Assembly (NCBI RefSeq): GCF_938017775.1 | Contig: NZ_CALIIU010000038.1 | Span: 96,185-160,184, forward strand | Source: an uncultured Campylobacter sp. | Lineage (GTDB): Bacteria > Campylobacterota > Campylobacteria > Campylobacterales > Campylobacteraceae | Length of the DNA: 64,000 nt | Direction: 5' to 3' | In this document: positions 50,824 through 61,217 of the stretch, in pieces | Layout: each line of letters opens with the position of its first letter | Numbering within the stretch: position 1 is the stretch's first letter | Position numbers and translations under genes: made by a program | The notes under the pieces: model-generated | What the model was told of the DNA's origin: nothing | What the model saw: the letters and a program-made list of their open reading frames with translations, nothing else | The model's database searches: none

Positions 50824-51957
50824 TTGCTGGTTCACATCTGCTGCTCGGTCGATTGCGATTATTTTTTGCGCCGCTTAAAAGAGCTCACGCAAGAGCCGCT
50901 AATAGGCTATTTCTACGATCCAAACATCCACCCTTGCGGCGAATATGTTCTTAGAATGCATGACGCGAAGCGGGTTTGCGAGAATTTAGGGATTAAATTT
51001 ATCCCGGGCGAGTATGATTTTCAGGGCTGGCTAGACGGCGCGCGCGGGCTTGAAAATGAGCCCGAAAAAGGCGCGCGCTGCGAGTTTTGCTTTGATTTTC
51101 GCATGCAAAAAACAGCCGAGCTCGCGCTAAGTTTGGGCGAGCGTAAAATCACCACGACTCTTCTTATGAGCCCCAAAAAATCGCACTCTCAGCTTTGCGC
51201 CTCGCTACAGCGTATTTGTGAGTGCTGCGGACTGGAGTTTATCGCGCCCGATTTTCGCAAAAACGGCGGCACGAACGAGCAGTTTGCGCTTGCGAAAAAA
51301 GACGCGCTCTATCATCAAAACTACTGCGGCTGCATCTATGCGCTTGCGGCACAGCGGAATGAGCAGCGAAAGGCTGAGCAGAATTTCGGCGGAAGTTTGA
51401 CGGCGGATTTGAGACGAAATTTAGCCTGCGATGCCGAAATTTACGAGCTAATGTCGCCGATCGATAGGCAAATCTTGCCCGCTTCGGTAGAGGAGAAGTT
51501 GAAATTTTATAAAAAGCTTTGTGCGCTCGAAAGAAAAGGAGTTAAATTTAGCGTGCTGCGCGATCGGTTTTTAAACTACCGCCTGCTCCGTGCATGGATT
51601 AAATTTGACGGCGAGGTCGTGCCCTCGTTTGTGCTATTTGGCTCGCATTTTATGCGCGAAAACGTGAAGTTTAGCATAGAGCGGGAGTGCGAAATTTTTT
51701 GCAGCGATAAGGGCGAGATTAAAATTTTAAGTCTGGCGAAATTTAACGAAATTTCAAGATCAAATTTCAAAAGCGTATCCGAAATGCTAAAAAACCCGCC
51801 GAGTCTCGCGCGCCAAAATAAAACTCGCGCCGCCCTGTGCGCTGCGGGCTCGCTCTCGCCGATCATCGTCACGGACGAGATAAGAGCCGCCAAAGTTCAA
51901 ATTTACGGGCTCTCGCGCATATTTTTAGACGTTAGGGAAATTTTAGTAAGAATTTGA
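50824..51957 (+). CDS. queH: Epoxyqueuosine reductase QueH
   Basis: The protein is 377 residues from a TTG at 50824, with AAAGGG seven bases before. QueH completes queuosine in tRNA. It has the pattern LVHICCSVDCDYFLRRL, YDPNIHPCGEYVLRMHDAKR, GARCEFCFDFRM and YCGCIYAL, so the paired Cys ligands for an Fe-S centre are present. About the last 170 residues go beyond the standard QueH core and are not recognised. It begins 65 bp past the divergent AsmA-like gene. Confidence 0.93.
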   Translation: MLVHICCSVDCDYFLRRLKELTQEPLIGYFYDPNIHPCGEYVLRMHDAKRVCENLGIKFIPGEYDFQGWLDGARGLENEPEKGARCEFCFDFRMQKTAELALSLGERKITTTLLMSPKKSHSQLCASLQRICECCGLEFIAPDFRKNGGTNEQFALAKKDALYHQNYCGCIYALAAQRNEQRKAEQNFGGSLTADLRRNLACDAEIYELMSPIDRQILPASVEEKLKFYKKLCALERKGVKFSVLRDRFLNYRLLRAWIKFDGEVVPSFVLFGSHFMRENVKFSIERECEIFCSDKGEIKILSLAKFNEISRSNFKSVSEMLKNPPSLARQNKTRAALCAAGSLSPIIVTDEIRAAKVQIYGLSRIFLDVREILVRI

Positions 51958-51990
51958 TAAGATTCCAAAATTTCTAAAAAAGGCAGATCA

Positions 51991-52440
51991 ATGATAGATA
52001 TAAACGAAATCCTCTCCATCCTACCTCATCGCTTCCCGTTTTTGCTGATAGATCGCGTCGAAGAGCTCAGTATAGGCGAAAGCATCAAGGCCTATAAAAA
52101 CGTAACCTACAACGAGCAGATCTTTCAGGGTCACTTCCCAGGCCATCCAATCTATCCGGGCGTAATGATAATCGAGGGCTTAGCGCAGGCAGGCGGCGTG
52201 CTGGCGTTTAAGAGTATGGAGAAAGACGGCGCCAATTTAAGCGATAAGGTCGTGTATTTTATGAGTATCGACAATGCTAAATTTAGAAACCCGGTCCGCC
52301 CTGGCGACAAACTTGAATATCGCATCAGTGTAATCAAACATCGCGGACGCATCTGGATGCTAAAGGGCGAAGCCTACATCAACGATGGCGCCACACTGGC
52401 CGCGCAGGCTGAGCTTCAAGCGATGATAATGGATAAATGA
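51991..52440 (+). CDS. fabZ: 3-hydroxyacyl-ACP dehydratase FabZ
   Basis: The protein is 149 residues. It dehydrates hydroxyacyl-ACP in fatty acid synthesis. The hotdog core reads PHRFPFLLIDRVEEL and QGHFPGHPIYPGVMIIEGLA, with catalytic His and the later Glu. Its stop overlaps lpxA, so acyl chain and lipid A synthesis genes are coupled. No good ribosome site was found before lpxA, which fits coupling. Confidence 0.97.
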   Translation: MIDINEILSILPHRFPFLLIDRVEELSIGESIKAYKNVTYNEQIFQGHFPGHPIYPGVMIIEGLAQAGGVLAFKSMEKDGANLSDKVVYFMSIDNAKFRNPVRPGDKLEYRISVIKHRGRIWMLKGEAYINDGATLAAQAELQAMIMDK

Positions 52441-53228
52441 TGGCTAAAGTTCACCACACGGCGATCATCGAGGACGGCGCGCAGATCGGAGCCGAGGTTG
52501 TGATCGAGCCGTATGCTTTCATAAGCGCGCAGTCTAAAATCGGCGACGGCTGCACGATCAAGCAGGGCGCGCGCATCATTGGCGATACGCAAATCGGCGA
52601 GGGCTCTAAAATTTTTTCATACGCGATCGTGGGCGAAATTCCGCAGGATATGAGCTTTGAGGATGGCGAGCGAACGGGGTTAGTCATCGGTAAAAACGCT
52701 ACGATTCACGAGTTTTGCACGATCAGCTCGGGCTCGCATAAAGGAGACGGATTTACGCGCATCGGCGATAATCTATTTATGATGGCGTATTGCCACATCG
52801 CGCACGATTGCGTGCTGGGCAGCAACATAATCCTAGCCAACAACGCCACGCTCGCAGGCCACGTTGTAATGGACGATTATGCCGTTATCGGCGGGCTTAC
52901 TCCCGTGCATCAGTTCGTTCGCATCGGCGAGAGCTGCATGATCGCAGGGGCTAGCGCGCTTAGTCAGGATGTAGTGCCGTTTTGTCTAGCCGAGGGGAAT
53001 CGCGCCTATATCCGCGGGCTAAATTTAACGGGCATCCGCCGCCGCTTCGATAAAGAGACGGTCGAGACGATAAATCGGGCGTATAAATTTTTATTCAACC
53101 AAGGCGGGGGTTTAAAGGAGCAGGCGCAAATTTTATTAAACGAAACGAGCGATCAAAACGTGCGCAAGATGTGCGAGTTTATAATCAATACAAAACGCGG
53201 AATTCCGCTAGATAAGGGTAAAATTTAA
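52440..53228 (+). CDS. lpxA: UDP-N-acetylglucosamine acyltransferase
   Basis: The protein is 262 residues. LpxA adds the first acyl chain of lipid A. The start ATG at 52440 overlaps the fabZ stop; an ATG at 52437 is the alternative. It has repeated hexapeptide motifs (VVIEPYAFISAQSKIGDG and on), then MAYCHIAHDCVLGSNIILAN with the catalytic His and the C-terminal helices. Its stop overlaps the clpX start. Confidence 0.97.
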   Translation: MAKVHHTAIIEDGAQIGAEVVIEPYAFISAQSKIGDGCTIKQGARIIGDTQIGEGSKIFSYAIVGEIPQDMSFEDGERTGLVIGKNATIHEFCTISSGSHKGDGFTRIGDNLFMMAYCHIAHDCVLGSNIILANNATLAGHVVMDDYAVIGGLTPVHQFVRIGESCMIAGASALSQDVVPFCLAEGNRAYIRGLNLTGIRRRFDKETVETINRAYKFLFNQGGGLKEQAQILLNETSDQNVRKMCEFIINTKRGIPLDKGKI

Positions 53229-54466
53229 TGGCAAATAAGTGCAGTTTTTGCGGTGAGACGGGCGCGGACGGGCGTCGTATCTATCCTAATGACGACGGTA
53301 CGGCGGCTATCTGCAGCTATTGTATCGATATGGCATACGCCGCTATCCACGGCAGCGAGGGTCAAAATGAGGCGATACAAAATCAAAATAAAGAGATTGA
53401 TTTCGAGGCTATCAAGCCAAAGGCGCTGATGGAGGTTCTCAACCGCTACGTCATCGGTCAGGAGCGTGCTAAGAAAATTTTTAGCGTCGGCGTTTACAAC
53501 CACTATAAAAGAATTTTCAGACAGACCGACGCGAAGGGTGACGATACAGAAATTTCAAAATCAAATATCTTGCTTATCGGACCTACCGGCAGCGGCAAGA
53601 CGCTTATGGCGCAGACCTTGGCGCGATTTTTGGACGTGCCGATCGCCATTAGCGACGCTACGAGCCTAACGGAAGCGGGCTACGTCGGCGAGGACGTAGA
53701 AAACATCCTCACCCGCCTTTTGCAGGCTGCGGACGGCGACGTAGAGAAGGCGCAGCGCGGTATCGTATTCGTAGACGAGATCGATAAGATCGCGCGAATG
53801 AGCGAAAACCGCAGCATCACGCGCGATGTAAGCGGCGAAGGGGTACAGCAAGCGCTTCTTAAGATCATCGAAGGAAGCGTCGTAAATATCCCGCCGAAGG
53901 GCGGCCGAAAGCATCCAAATCAGGACTTCATCCAGATTGATACGACCAATATTTTGTTCGTCTGCGGCGGCGCGTTCGACGGGCTAAACGAGATCATCAA
54001 CCGCCGCATCGGGCAAAACGTGCTCGGGTTTAACCAAACCAAGCGCAGCAAGAAAGAGAGCTTAAATTTGCTAAACATGGTCGAGGCCGACGATCTGGTG
54101 CATTACGGCATAATCCCCGAGCTCATCGGGCGCTTGCACGTAGTGGCTACGCTAAATGAGATCGACGAAAAAGCTATGGTTAGAATTTTAACCGAGCCGA
54201 AGAATGCGATCTTAAAGCAATATCAAAAGCTCTTTGCGATAGACGGCGCAAATTTAAAATTTGACGACGACGCGCTAAGAGAGGTCGCGAGCCTTGCGAT
54301 CAAGCGCAAAACGGGCGCACGCGGACTTCGCAGCATAATCGAGGAGATAATGATCGATATTATGTTCGATCTGCCTGAGCTTAAGGGCTATGACGTCATC
54401 ATCTCCAAAGAGGTCGTAGATGGCGTCTCTAAGCCGATACTTGTAAAACAAAATTTAACTGCATAA
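53228..54466 (+). CDS. clpX: ClpX ATPase
   Basis: The protein is 412 residues. ClpX unfolds substrates for ClpP. The N-terminal zinc finger CSFCGETGADG and ICSYCIDMAYA is complete. Walker A is IGPTGSGKTLMAQTLA, Walker B GIVFVDEIDKIA, and the pore loop VGEDVE follows the GYVGEDV region. Translation is probably coupled to lpxA. The ribosomal operon and this morphogenesis cluster are separated by more than 30 kb. Confidence 0.98.
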   Translation: MANKCSFCGETGADGRRIYPNDDGTAAICSYCIDMAYAAIHGSEGQNEAIQNQNKEIDFEAIKPKALMEVLNRYVIGQERAKKIFSVGVYNHYKRIFRQTDAKGDDTEISKSNILLIGPTGSGKTLMAQTLARFLDVPIAISDATSLTEAGYVGEDVENILTRLLQAADGDVEKAQRGIVFVDEIDKIARMSENRSITRDVSGEGVQQALLKIIEGSVVNIPPKGGRKHPNQDFIQIDTTNILFVCGGAFDGLNEIINRRIGQNVLGFNQTKRSKKESLNLLNMVEADDLVHYGIIPELIGRLHVVATLNEIDEKAMVRILTEPKNAILKQYQKLFAIDGANLKFDDDALREVASLAIKRKTGARGLRSIIEEIMIDIMFDLPELKGYDVIISKEVVDGVSKPILVKQNLTA

Positions 54467-54475
54467 AGGGGATAA

Positions 54476-55510
54476 ATGTTACTTGATTCGATTCTAGGAT
54501 TATTTTCCAGGGATATGGGTATTGATCTAGGCACGGCAAACACGCTTGTGCTGCTAAAAGATAAAGGCATCATCATCAACGAACCGAGCGTCGTCGCGGT
54601 ACAAAACGAGCGCTACGGCAAGCAAAGGATCATCGCCGTGGGCGCCGAGGCTAAAGAGATGCTAGGACGCACTCCTGGCGACATCGAAGCGGTGCGCCCG
54701 ATGAAGGATGGCGTTATCGCGGATTTTGATATGACGGAGAAGATGATTAGATATTTTATCGAAAAGACCCACAAGCGCCGCTTTTTCGTAAGCCCGCGTA
54801 TCATCATCTCGGTACCTTACGGGCTAACTCAGGTCGAGCGCAAAGCCGTGCGAGAAAGCGCGATGATAGCGGGCGCACGCGAGGTTTATCTAATCGAAGA
54901 GCCGATGGCTGCGGCGATCGGTGCGGGTTTGCCGGTCAATGAAGCGCGCGGCTCGCTGGTCGTGGATATCGGCGGCGGTACCACTGAGATCGGCGTTATC
55001 TCTTTAGGCGGTATCATCAGCGCCAAATCCGTTCGCGTCGCGGGCGATAAGATCGACGCTAGCATCGTTAACTACGTCAAAGAAAAATATAGCCTGCTTA
55101 TTTCGGAGCGTGCGGCCGAGGAGATTAAGATCAAGATCGGTACGGCGGTGCAACAGCAAAAAGATCTTACCTACACGGTCAAAGGAAAAGACCAGATCAG
55201 CGGGCTTTTAAGCTCGGTCGATCTTACGAGCGAGGACGTTAGAGAGGCGATCAAAGACTCGATCAGAGAGATTGCCGATGCGCTGAAATTTGTCCTTGAG
55301 AGCATTCAGCCAGAAGTCGCCGCCGACATCGTCGAAAACGGCGTCGTGCTAACGGGCGGCGGCGCGCTCATTCGCGGATTGGATAAGTATCTAAGCGACA
55401 CCGTAAAACTTCCGGTTTTTGTCGCGGATGAGCCGCTGCTGTGCGTCGCAAACGGCACCGGCAAAGCCCTAGAAGAGATCAAATCGCTAAAACAAGCGGC
55501 AAATGACTAA
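54476..55510 (+). CDS. mreB: Rod-shape determining protein MreB
   Basis: The protein is 344 residues, actin-like. It begins LFSRDMGIDLGTANTLVLLK, with phosphate loops GTANT and DIGGGTTEIGVISLGG, and VLTGGGALIRGLDKYLSD. MreB forms filaments that guide cell-wall synthesis. GGGGA precedes the ATG. It overlaps mreC by eight bases, so they are coupled. Confidence 0.98.
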   Translation: MLLDSILGLFSRDMGIDLGTANTLVLLKDKGIIINEPSVVAVQNERYGKQRIIAVGAEAKEMLGRTPGDIEAVRPMKDGVIADFDMTEKMIRYFIEKTHKRRFFVSPRIIISVPYGLTQVERKAVRESAMIAGAREVYLIEEPMAAAIGAGLPVNEARGSLVVDIGGGTTEIGVISLGGIISAKSVRVAGDKIDASIVNYVKEKYSLLISERAAEEIKIKIGTAVQQQKDLTYTVKGKDQISGLLSSVDLTSEDVREAIKDSIREIADALKFVLESIQPEVAADIVENGVVLTGGGALIRGLDKYLSDTVKLPVFVADEPLLCVANGTGKALEEIKSLKQAAND

Positions 55511-56252
55511 TCTCAAACTCCTCCTCGTCGCGGTTTTGCTGGTAGCCGTTTCGCTAACATTCGGCTCGTATATCCACGGCAAGTTCGTAGGCTTCGCGAG
55601 GGGAATTTTAGAGGTTTATTACGGCGTGAGCGATCGGGTAAAAAGCGCTGTGAACGAGCATTTTAACCAGGCAGAGACGATCAAAGCTCTACGAGAAGAA
55701 AATGCCGAGCTAAAAAAATCGGCGATGCTGCTTAGTACGTTCGCGGGCGAGCTCAATAAAATTTTGATCGACAAAAACAGCTCTGTTTATGAGCCCAAAG
55801 TCCAGCTCGTAAAGGCACTGAGCTATGCAAATTTAAACGACTACAATAAATTCTTCGTAAATTTTGAAAATTTTGACCCAAACAAAATTTACGGCCTCAT
55901 CAGCGAGGGTAAAACTGCAGGAATTTTAGTAAATAAAGACGGACGCCCGCTTGCGATCTTACAGCGCGACGAAAAGAGCAACTTCTCCGTTTTCATAGGA
56001 GCTACTCAAATTCCTGGCGTCGCGGGCGGCGAAAAAAACGAGCTCGTGGTTAGATACATCCCGCAGTGGCTCGATCCCAAGGTAGGCGATGAGGTGCTTA
56101 CCAGCGGCAAGGACGGGATTTTTTTTGCCGGCGTGCCGGTAGGAAAGGTTAAAGAGATTCAAAACGGAAAGTTATACAAAAGCGCCGTCGTAGAGCCCTA
56201 CGTGAGCTCCGAGATGCCGGCGTTTTTGTATGTCGTTACAAAGGAAAATTGA
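55503..56252 (+). CDS. mreC: Rod-shape determining protein MreC
   Basis: The protein is 249 residues. One membrane segment (LLLVAVLLVAVSLTFGSYI) near the N-terminus is followed by a coiled coil (FNQAETIKALREENAELKKS) and a beta-rich periplasmic domain with VRYIPQWLDPKVGDEVLTSG and PVGKVKEIQNGKLYK. MreC links MreB to peptidoglycan enzymes. Its stop overlaps the carB start. Confidence 0.95.
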   Translation: MTNLKLLLVAVLLVAVSLTFGSYIHGKFVGFARGILEVYYGVSDRVKSAVNEHFNQAETIKALREENAELKKSAMLLSTFAGELNKILIDKNSSVYEPKVQLVKALSYANLNDYNKFFVNFENFDPNKIYGLISEGKTAGILVNKDGRPLAILQRDEKSNFSVFIGATQIPGVAGGEKNELVVRYIPQWLDPKVGDEVLTSGKDGIFFAGVPVGKVKEIQNGKLYKSAVVEPYVSSEMPAFLYVVTKEN

Positions 56253-59200
56253 TGCCCAAAAGAGATGATATTAAGACGATTTTGCTGATCGGCAGCGGTC
56301 CGATTGTAATCGGTCAGGCGTGTGAGTTCGATTACAGCGGCACGCAGGCTGCCAAGACGCTAAAGAGCCTCGGATACCACGTAGTGCTAATAAATTCCAA
56401 TCCCGCTACCATTATGACCGATCCCGATTTTGCTGACGCTACCTATATCGAGCCGATTACCAAAGAGAGCATTTTGCGTATCATAAAGCGCGAGGGCGTC
56501 GATGCAATCCTGCCTACGATGGGCGGACAGGTCGCGCTAAACGTCGCGATGCAGGCTTACGAAAGCGGCGAGCTAGCGGGGGTAAAATTTCTAGGCGCCA
56601 AGCCTGAAGCGATAAAAAAGGGCGAGGATAGGGTAAAATTTAAAGAGGCGATGATTAAGATCGGAATGGATCTGCCTAAATCCAAATACGCTTACAATAT
56701 CGAAGAGGCAATGGCTGCGGCGAATGAGATCGGCTTTCCGCTCATTATTCGCGCCAGCTACACCCTAGGCGGAGCTGGTAGCGGCGTAGCGTACAATATT
56801 GACGAGTTTAAAGAGGTCGCGCAAAATGGGCTAGACGTGAGCCCAATAAATGAAATTTTGATCGAAGAGAGCCTGCTTGGATGGAAAGAGTTCGAAATGG
56901 AGGTAATCCGCGATCATAAGGACAACTGCATCATCGTCTGCTCGATCGAAAATTTCGACCCGATGGGGGTGCATACGGGCGATTCTATCACGGTTGCACC
57001 CGCTCTTACGCTTACTGATAAAGAATACCAGGCGATGCGCGACGCGAGTTTTAAAATTTTACGCGAGATCGGCGTAGATACCGGCGGCAGTAACGTGCAG
57101 TTTGCGGTAAATCCGCAAACGGGGCGGATGATCGTCATCGAGATGAACCCGCGCGTAAGCCGTAGTTCGGCTCTTGCGTCCAAAGCTACGGGCTATCCGA
57201 TCGCCAAGGTCGCTACGATGCTAGCCGTGGGTTTTAGCCTGGATGAGATCAAAAACGACATCACCGGCACGCCCGCGAGCTTTGAGCCCGTGATCGATTA
57301 TATCGTGACTAAAATTCCGCGCTTTGCGTTTGAGAAATTTCCCGGCGCAAACCCGTATCTCGGCACTGCGATGAAGAGTATCGGCGAGGTAATGGCGATC
57401 GGGCGCAGCTTTAAAGAGAGTATCCAAAAGGCGCTGTGTTCGCTGGAGAAGGGCTACTTCGGCTTCGTGGAGCTAAATTTAAGTGAAAAGGATCTCATCT
57501 TCGGGCTTCGCAACGCGCAGCAAGATAGAGCTTTATATATCGCCCAGGGCTTTAGAGCAGGCATGAGCGTGGATCAAATTTACGAGCTTAGCAAGATCGA
57601 CCGCTGGTTTTTGAGCCAGATCGAGCAGATCATAAAATTTGAAGAGCGCATCGATATGGATATCATCAACGACGCGGCGCTTTTGAGACAGGCCAAGAGT
57701 TGGGGCTTTAGCGATAAGATGATCGCAAATTTGATCAACAAAAAGGACAATCTGGGCCTTACGCAAAACGATATCCATTTTGCCTGCGCCAGACAGGGCA
57801 TCGACCTTGAATACAACGAAGTAGATACCTGTGCAGGCGAGTTTGCGGCGCTTACTCCGTATCTGTACTCCAGCACCAACATAACGCCCGCCATCGCAAG
57901 CCGTAAAATTTCAAAAGATAATAAAAAAGTCCTCATCATCGGCGGCGGTCCGAACCGCATAGGCCAAGGCATCGAGTTTGACTACTGCTGCGTGCACGCC
58001 AGCTACGCTCTGCGCGATATGGGCATCACCACGATAATGTATAACTGCAACCCAGAAACCGTCAGCACCGACTACGATACGAGCGATATTTTGTACTTCG
58101 AGCCGATCGATTTCGAGCACGTTAGAGCGGTCATCGAGGCCGAGAACCCAGACGGCGTGATCGTGCATTTCGGCGGTCAAACGCCGCTAAAGCTCGCCAA
58201 GCGCCTAAGCACTGTGGGAGCCAAGATCATCGGCACGAGCGCGCGCACGATAGACGTAGCGGAGGATCGCAAAAAATTTAGCGAGTTTATCGCAAGCATC
58301 GGCGTTAAGCAGCCCAAAAACGATACCGCTATAAGTGAAGCCGAAGCGATCGAAAAGGCCGCTGCTATCGGCTATCCGGTGCTCGTGCGCCCCAGCTACG
58401 TGCTTGGAGGTCGCGCGATGCGGCGCGTACACAACGAAGCCGAGCTTAGGCAGTATATGAGCGAAGCCGTGAGCGTGAGTCACCACTCTCCCGTGCTGAT
58501 AGATAAATTTTTACTTGACGCGACCGAGCTTGACGTCGATGCGATCTGCGACGGACGCGACATGTATATCGGCGCGATAATGGAGCATATCGAAGAGGCG
58601 GGCATCCACAGCGGCGATAGCGCGAGCATTTTGCCGCCGCTTAGCCTAAGCGCGGAGATGATCGATCTGGTAAGTCGCCAAACCAAAGAGATCGCGCTAA
58701 ATCTCGGCGTAGTAGGGCTTATGAACATTCAATTCGCGATTTTTGAAAACGAGCTTTACATCATCGAGGTAAATCCGCGCGCGAGCCGCACCGTGCCGTT
58801 TGTGAGCAAGGCGAGCGGAATTCCGATGGCAAAGGTCGCTACCCGCGTAATGTGGCAAGGGGATCTGCGCGAGGCTTTGAAATTTTACGACGAGTTCGGC
58901 GTGCTGGTCGAAGAGAAGGGAATTTTAAAGCCGCGTATTAAAAATCATATTTGCGTCAAAGAAAGCGTCTTTCCTTTCAACAAGCTTGCGGGCGCGGATC
59001 TGATCCTGGGGCCTGAGATGAAAAGCACCGGCGAGGTGATGGGTATCGGCGAAAATTTCGCCAAGAGCTTTGCTAAATCGCAAATCGGCGCGAGCAATGC
59101 GCTTCCAAGCGGCGGCAAGGTATTTTTGTCGCTTGCCGATCATGACAAGCTGCGAGCCGTAGAGCTTGCACGCGCACTTACGAGCGCGGGCTTTAGTATC

Positions 59201-59515
59201 GCGGCTACGAGTGGCACTCACAAGCTGCTAGGCGAAAACGGCGTAAAGTGTGAGTTTGTCTATAAAATTAGCGAGGGTCGCCCAAATATCGAGGACAAGC
59301 TCAAAAACGGCGAAATTTCGCTCGTCATCAACACTAGCGATAGTAAATCAAACTCTACCGACGCCGCGAAGATTCGCCAGAGCGTGCTTCGCTTTAGGCT
59401 ACCGTATTTTACGACGATGAAGGCGGCGATCGCGGCTACGCGCTCGATCTGCTCGATAAAGGACGAATCCGCGCTTGAAGTTAAAACGCTACAGGAGTAT
59501 CTAAGCGGTAGGTAG
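56252..59515 (+). CDS. carB: Carbamoyl phosphate synthase, large subunit
   Basis: The protein is 1087 residues, starting MPKRDDIKTILLIGSGPIVI. It makes carbamoyl phosphate for arginine and pyrimidines. The two homologous ATP-grasp halves show GGQVALNVAMQAYE and VIEMNPRVSRSSALASKATG in the first, and GGGPNRIGQGIEFDYCCVHA in the second, then the MGS-like allosteric tail GFSIAATSGTHKLLGENGVK. The stop of mreC overlaps its start codon. The next gene is the restriction-modification hsdM after 145 bp. Confidence 0.98.
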   Translation: MPKRDDIKTILLIGSGPIVIGQACEFDYSGTQAAKTLKSLGYHVVLINSNPATIMTDPDFADATYIEPITKESILRIIKREGVDAILPTMGGQVALNVAMQAYESGELAGVKFLGAKPEAIKKGEDRVKFKEAMIKIGMDLPKSKYAYNIEEAMAAANEIGFPLIIRASYTLGGAGSGVAYNIDEFKEVAQNGLDVSPINEILIEESLLGWKEFEMEVIRDHKDNCIIVCSIENFDPMGVHTGDSITVAPALTLTDKEYQAMRDASFKILREIGVDTGGSNVQFAVNPQTGRMIVIEMNPRVSRSSALASKATGYPIAKVATMLAVGFSLDEIKNDITGTPASFEPVIDYIVTKIPRFAFEKFPGANPYLGTAMKSIGEVMAIGRSFKESIQKALCSLEKGYFGFVELNLSEKDLIFGLRNAQQDRALYIAQGFRAGMSVDQIYELSKIDRWFLSQIEQIIKFEERIDMDIINDAALLRQAKSWGFSDKMIANLINKKDNLGLTQNDIHFACARQGIDLEYNEVDTCAGEFAALTPYLYSSTNITPAIASRKISKDNKKVLIIGGGPNRIGQGIEFDYCCVHASYALRDMGITTIMYNCNPETVSTDYDTSDILYFEPIDFEHVRAVIEAENPDGVIVHFGGQTPLKLAKRLSTVGAKIIGTSARTIDVAEDRKKFSEFIASIGVKQPKNDTAISEAEAIEKAAAIGYPVLVRPSYVLGGRAMRRVHNEAELRQYMSEAVSVSHHSPVLIDKFLLDATELDVDAICDGRDMYIGAIMEHIEEAGIHSGDSASILPPLSLSAEMIDLVSRQTKEIALNLGVVGLMNIQFAIFENELYIIEVNPRASRTVPFVSKASGIPMAKVATRVMWQGDLREALKFYDEFGVLVEEKGILKPRIKNHICVKESVFPFNKLAGADLILGPEMKSTGEVMGIGENFAKSFAKSQIGASNALPSGGKVFLSLADHDKLRAVELARALTSAGFSIAATSGTHKLLGENGVKCEFVYKISEGRPNIEDKLKNGEISLVINTSDSKSNSTDAAKIRQSVLRFRLPYFTTMKAAIAATRSICSIKDESALEVKTLQEYLSGR

Positions 59516-59660
59516 CGCGAGTAGCCTCCGCTAGCGCTGTGCCGCGATAAAATTTTAGGAAGCATAATTTTACTGCGAAAATTAGAGTATGGAATTTCTA
59601 AATTTTATAGATAGCACCCCCATTTTATATGCATAAAATTTTTTTAGGAGATACTATTAA

Positions 59661-61217
59661 ATGAGTGAAGAAACGCAGCGCAAGGCCTTGCAAAACCAAA
59701 TTTGGAGTATTGCAAATGAAGTAAGAGGTGCTGTTGACGGCTGGGATTTTAAACAATATATCATAGGTACGCTATTTTATAGATTTATCAGCGAGAATTT
59801 TACGGATTACATAGAGGGTGACGACGATGATTTTGACTATGCAAGTTTGTCTGACGATTCACCGGAACTTGAAGCGATAAAGCATGATACCATTGTAACA
59901 AAGGGATATTTTATCTACCCTAGCCAGCTATTTAAAAATGTATTAAAAAATGCCGATAATAACGCAAATTTAAACACTGATTTAGATCAAATTTTTAAAA
60001 GTATCGAAGGCTCAGCAGCCGGATATGAGTCGGAGCAGGACATAAAGGGTCTTTTTGCTGATTTTGATACTACGAGCAATCGGTTAGGAAACAGCGTTAC
60101 CGAGAAAAACAGGCGACTCACAGCGGTTTTAAAAGGCGTGGCCGAGCTTGATTTTGGCGATTTTAAGGACAACCATATCGATCTTTTTGGCGACGCATAC
60201 GAGTTTCTTATCTCGAACTATGCCGCGAATGCAGGCAAATCCGGCGGCGAGTTTTTCACTCCGCAAAATGTCTCAAAGCTCATCGCCGCACTTGCCATGC
60301 ACGAACAAGAGTGCGTAAATAAAATTTACGATCCAGCATGCGGTTCTGGTTCACTACTTTTGCAGGCTAAAAAGCGTTTTGACAAACATGAGGTCGAGGA
60401 TGGATTTTTTGGCCAGGAGATAAATCACACGACATACAACCTGGCGCGTATGAATATGTTTTTACACAACGTTAATTACTCTAAATTTCACATAGAGCTC
60501 GGCGATACGCTACTAGATCCAAAGCTTAGCGACGATAGGCCTTTTGACGCTATCGTTTCAAATCCTCCTTACTCCATCAACTGGATCGGTAGCGACGATC
60601 CGACGCTCATAAACGATCCTAGATTTGCTCCTGCGGGCGTTCTTGCGCCAAAAAGCAAGGCGGATTTTGCCTTTATCTTGCACGCACTCAGCTACCTTTC
60701 GGCAAAAGGCAGAGCCGCGATAGTTAGTTTCCCGGGCATTTTTTATAGAGGCGGTGCGGAAAAAAAGATCCGCGAATATCTCGTAAAAGAAAATTTTGTC
60801 GAGACCGTCATCGCGCTCGCCCCAAATCTTTTTTATGGCACTCCGATAGCTGTTAATATCCTTGTTCTTTCAAAGCATAAAACAGAGACTAAAACGCAGT
60901 TTATAGATGCTAGCGGGTTTTTTGAAAAAAGAACAAACAACAACGTCCTAACTGACGAACACATTGCGAAAATAATAGAAATTTTTGGTAAAAAAGAAGA
61001 TATCGCCCATGTATGCGCACTCGCAGATAATGAAAAAATAGTCCAAAACGATTACAATCTAGCCGTAAGCTCTTATGTCGAGGCAAAAGATACACGCGAG
61101 GTTATCGACATAAACGAGTTAAATTTACGGATAAAGCAGACCGTGGCTAAAATCTCAAATTTGCGCGAACAAATCGACGAAATCGTTGCGGAAATAAATT
61201 CGGGCAGCGAAATATGA
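59661..61217 (+). CDS. hsdM: Type I restriction-modification methyltransferase subunit HsdM
   Basis: The protein is 518 residues, close to type IC HsdM. It begins MSEETQRKALQNQIWSIANE. The N-terminal helical domain holds GWDFKQYIIGTLFYRFISEN. AdoMet motif I is YDPACGSGSLLLQA and motif IV, the catalytic N-P-P-Y, is IVSNPPYSINW, so it is an N6-adenine methylase. GGEFFTPQNVSKL and the C-terminal Arg/Leu coil are typical. TTAGGAG is the ribosome site. Its stop overlaps the RhuM-like gene by four bases. The hsdR gene is not in the window. Confidence 0.97.
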   Translation: MSEETQRKALQNQIWSIANEVRGAVDGWDFKQYIIGTLFYRFISENFTDYIEGDDDDFDYASLSDDSPELEAIKHDTIVTKGYFIYPSQLFKNVLKNADNNANLNTDLDQIFKSIEGSAAGYESEQDIKGLFADFDTTSNRLGNSVTEKNRRLTAVLKGVAELDFGDFKDNHIDLFGDAYEFLISNYAANAGKSGGEFFTPQNVSKLIAALAMHEQECVNKIYDPACGSGSLLLQAKKRFDKHEVEDGFFGQEINHTTYNLARMNMFLHNVNYSKFHIELGDTLLDPKLSDDRPFDAIVSNPPYSINWIGSDDPTLINDPRFAPAGVLAPKSKADFAFILHALSYLSAKGRAAIVSFPGIFYRGGAEKKIREYLVKENFVETVIALAPNLFYGTPIAVNILVLSKHKTETKTQFIDASGFFEKRTNNNVLTDEHIAKIIEIFGKKEDIAHVCALADNEKIVQNDYNLAVSSYVEAKDTREVIDINELNLRIKQTVAKISNLREQIDEIVAEINSGSEI